From an uncultured Acetatifactor sp. (GTDB lineage: Bacteria; Bacillota; Clostridia; Lachnospirales; Lachnospiraceae): a stretch of 53,857 nt of DNA. The first letter of the stretch is position 1. Each line of letters starts with the position of its first letter. Below, piece by piece: positions 53,790-53,857 of the stretch. Location: contig CAJTPH010000028.1 in assembly GCA_910578215.1 (NCBI GenBank), positions 1 to 53,857 of the forward strand, in the 5' to 3' direction. The notes beneath the pieces are model-generated. The model searched no databases and was not told the DNA's origin. It worked only from the letters and a program-made list of their open reading frames with translations. Position numbers and translations under genes: made by a program.

Positions 53790-53857
53790 ATGTTCAAACC
53801 CGAATTATGGCAGCGCCACGACGAGTATAGAACCATTGTAATTACATTCGGACGGCG
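53790..53857 (+). CDS. 5' end of a plus-strand gene cut by the window edge
   Basis: ATG at 53790 after AAGGAGG at the right spacing. The 22 visible residues (MFKPELWQRHDEYRTIVITF and on) do not match a family I recognise. Preceded by the 13-bp hairpin at 53700-53734. Confidence 0.55.
   Translation, partial: MFKPELWQRHDEYRTIVITFGR

Noticed and set aside
1..53857. CRISPR arrays, insertion sequences, prophage, rRNA or tRNA genes.
   Set aside because: None was seen; no regularly spaced palindromic repeats, transposase or integrase frames were found.

Overview
The window is a gene-dense, Gram-positive chromosomal segment of moderate GC, almost entirely coded on the minus strand. Only metF, prs and a partial gene at the right edge are on the plus strand. 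Several features point to an anaerobic, endospore-forming Clostridia member, most likely Lachnospiraceae-like: spore genes (cotJABC, a GerA/SpoVAF-type germination protein, spoIVA), oxygen-sensitive class III ribonucleotide reductase (nrdD/nrdG) with NrdR boxes, a T-box in front of tyrS, and the Firmicutes gene order rplS - rbgA - rnhB - fliK-like - flhB-like. This placement is inference from gene content; no rRNA or tRNA is present to confirm it.

Layout from left to right. 0-5 kb: an AGCS sodium:alanine symporter behind a two-component operon (response regulator, kinase, membrane-anchored unknown). 5-7.6 kb: an ABC exporter pair preceded by helically phased direct repeats that look like an OmpR/PhoP-type operator. 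7.9-9 kb: cotJABC. 9-9.9 kb: an AT-rich stretch without a convincing gene. 9.9-17.3 kb: degV, the germination protein, dUTPase, nrdDG and a WYL regulator. 17.5-22.5 kb: a membrane-anchored MutS-like ATPase, then a response regulator and a 7TM hybrid kinase. 22.6-26.7 kb: a purine/pyrimidine salvage operon (pnp, cdd, amidohydrolase, AzgA-type permease). 27-30.6 kb: spoIVA and T-box-controlled tyrS. 30.6-35 kb: an orphan solute-binding lipoprotein with a small secreted Cys protein, and a MoxR/VWA pair. 35-42 kb: metF; DUF512 radical SAM protein, der, plsY, gpsA; prs. 42-53.6 kb: a large sensor kinase and its regulator, then pgeF, yraN, the flhB-like and fliK-like genes, rnhB, two signal peptidases around rbgA, rplS and an unknown membrane protein.

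The most unusual signal is a dispersed 18-bp (six-codon) repeat that sits in frame at protein ends. It is clear in the N-terminus of CotJA (six units), the N-terminus of the AGCS symporter (about 3.5 units), the C-terminus of the first sensor kinase (two units) and, in frame, directly behind the stop codon of the second sensor kinase (four units). Unit type is roughly x-(M/N)-E-(A/E)-x-x. Three further loci have weaker look-alikes. Two other genes (VWA and gerA-like) carry unrelated tandem repeats that span their stop codons, so gene termini in this genome appear to be sites of repeat expansion.

Starts were moved from the longest open frame where a Shine-Dalgarno sequence and family length favoured an internal start; each such choice is stated in the entry.
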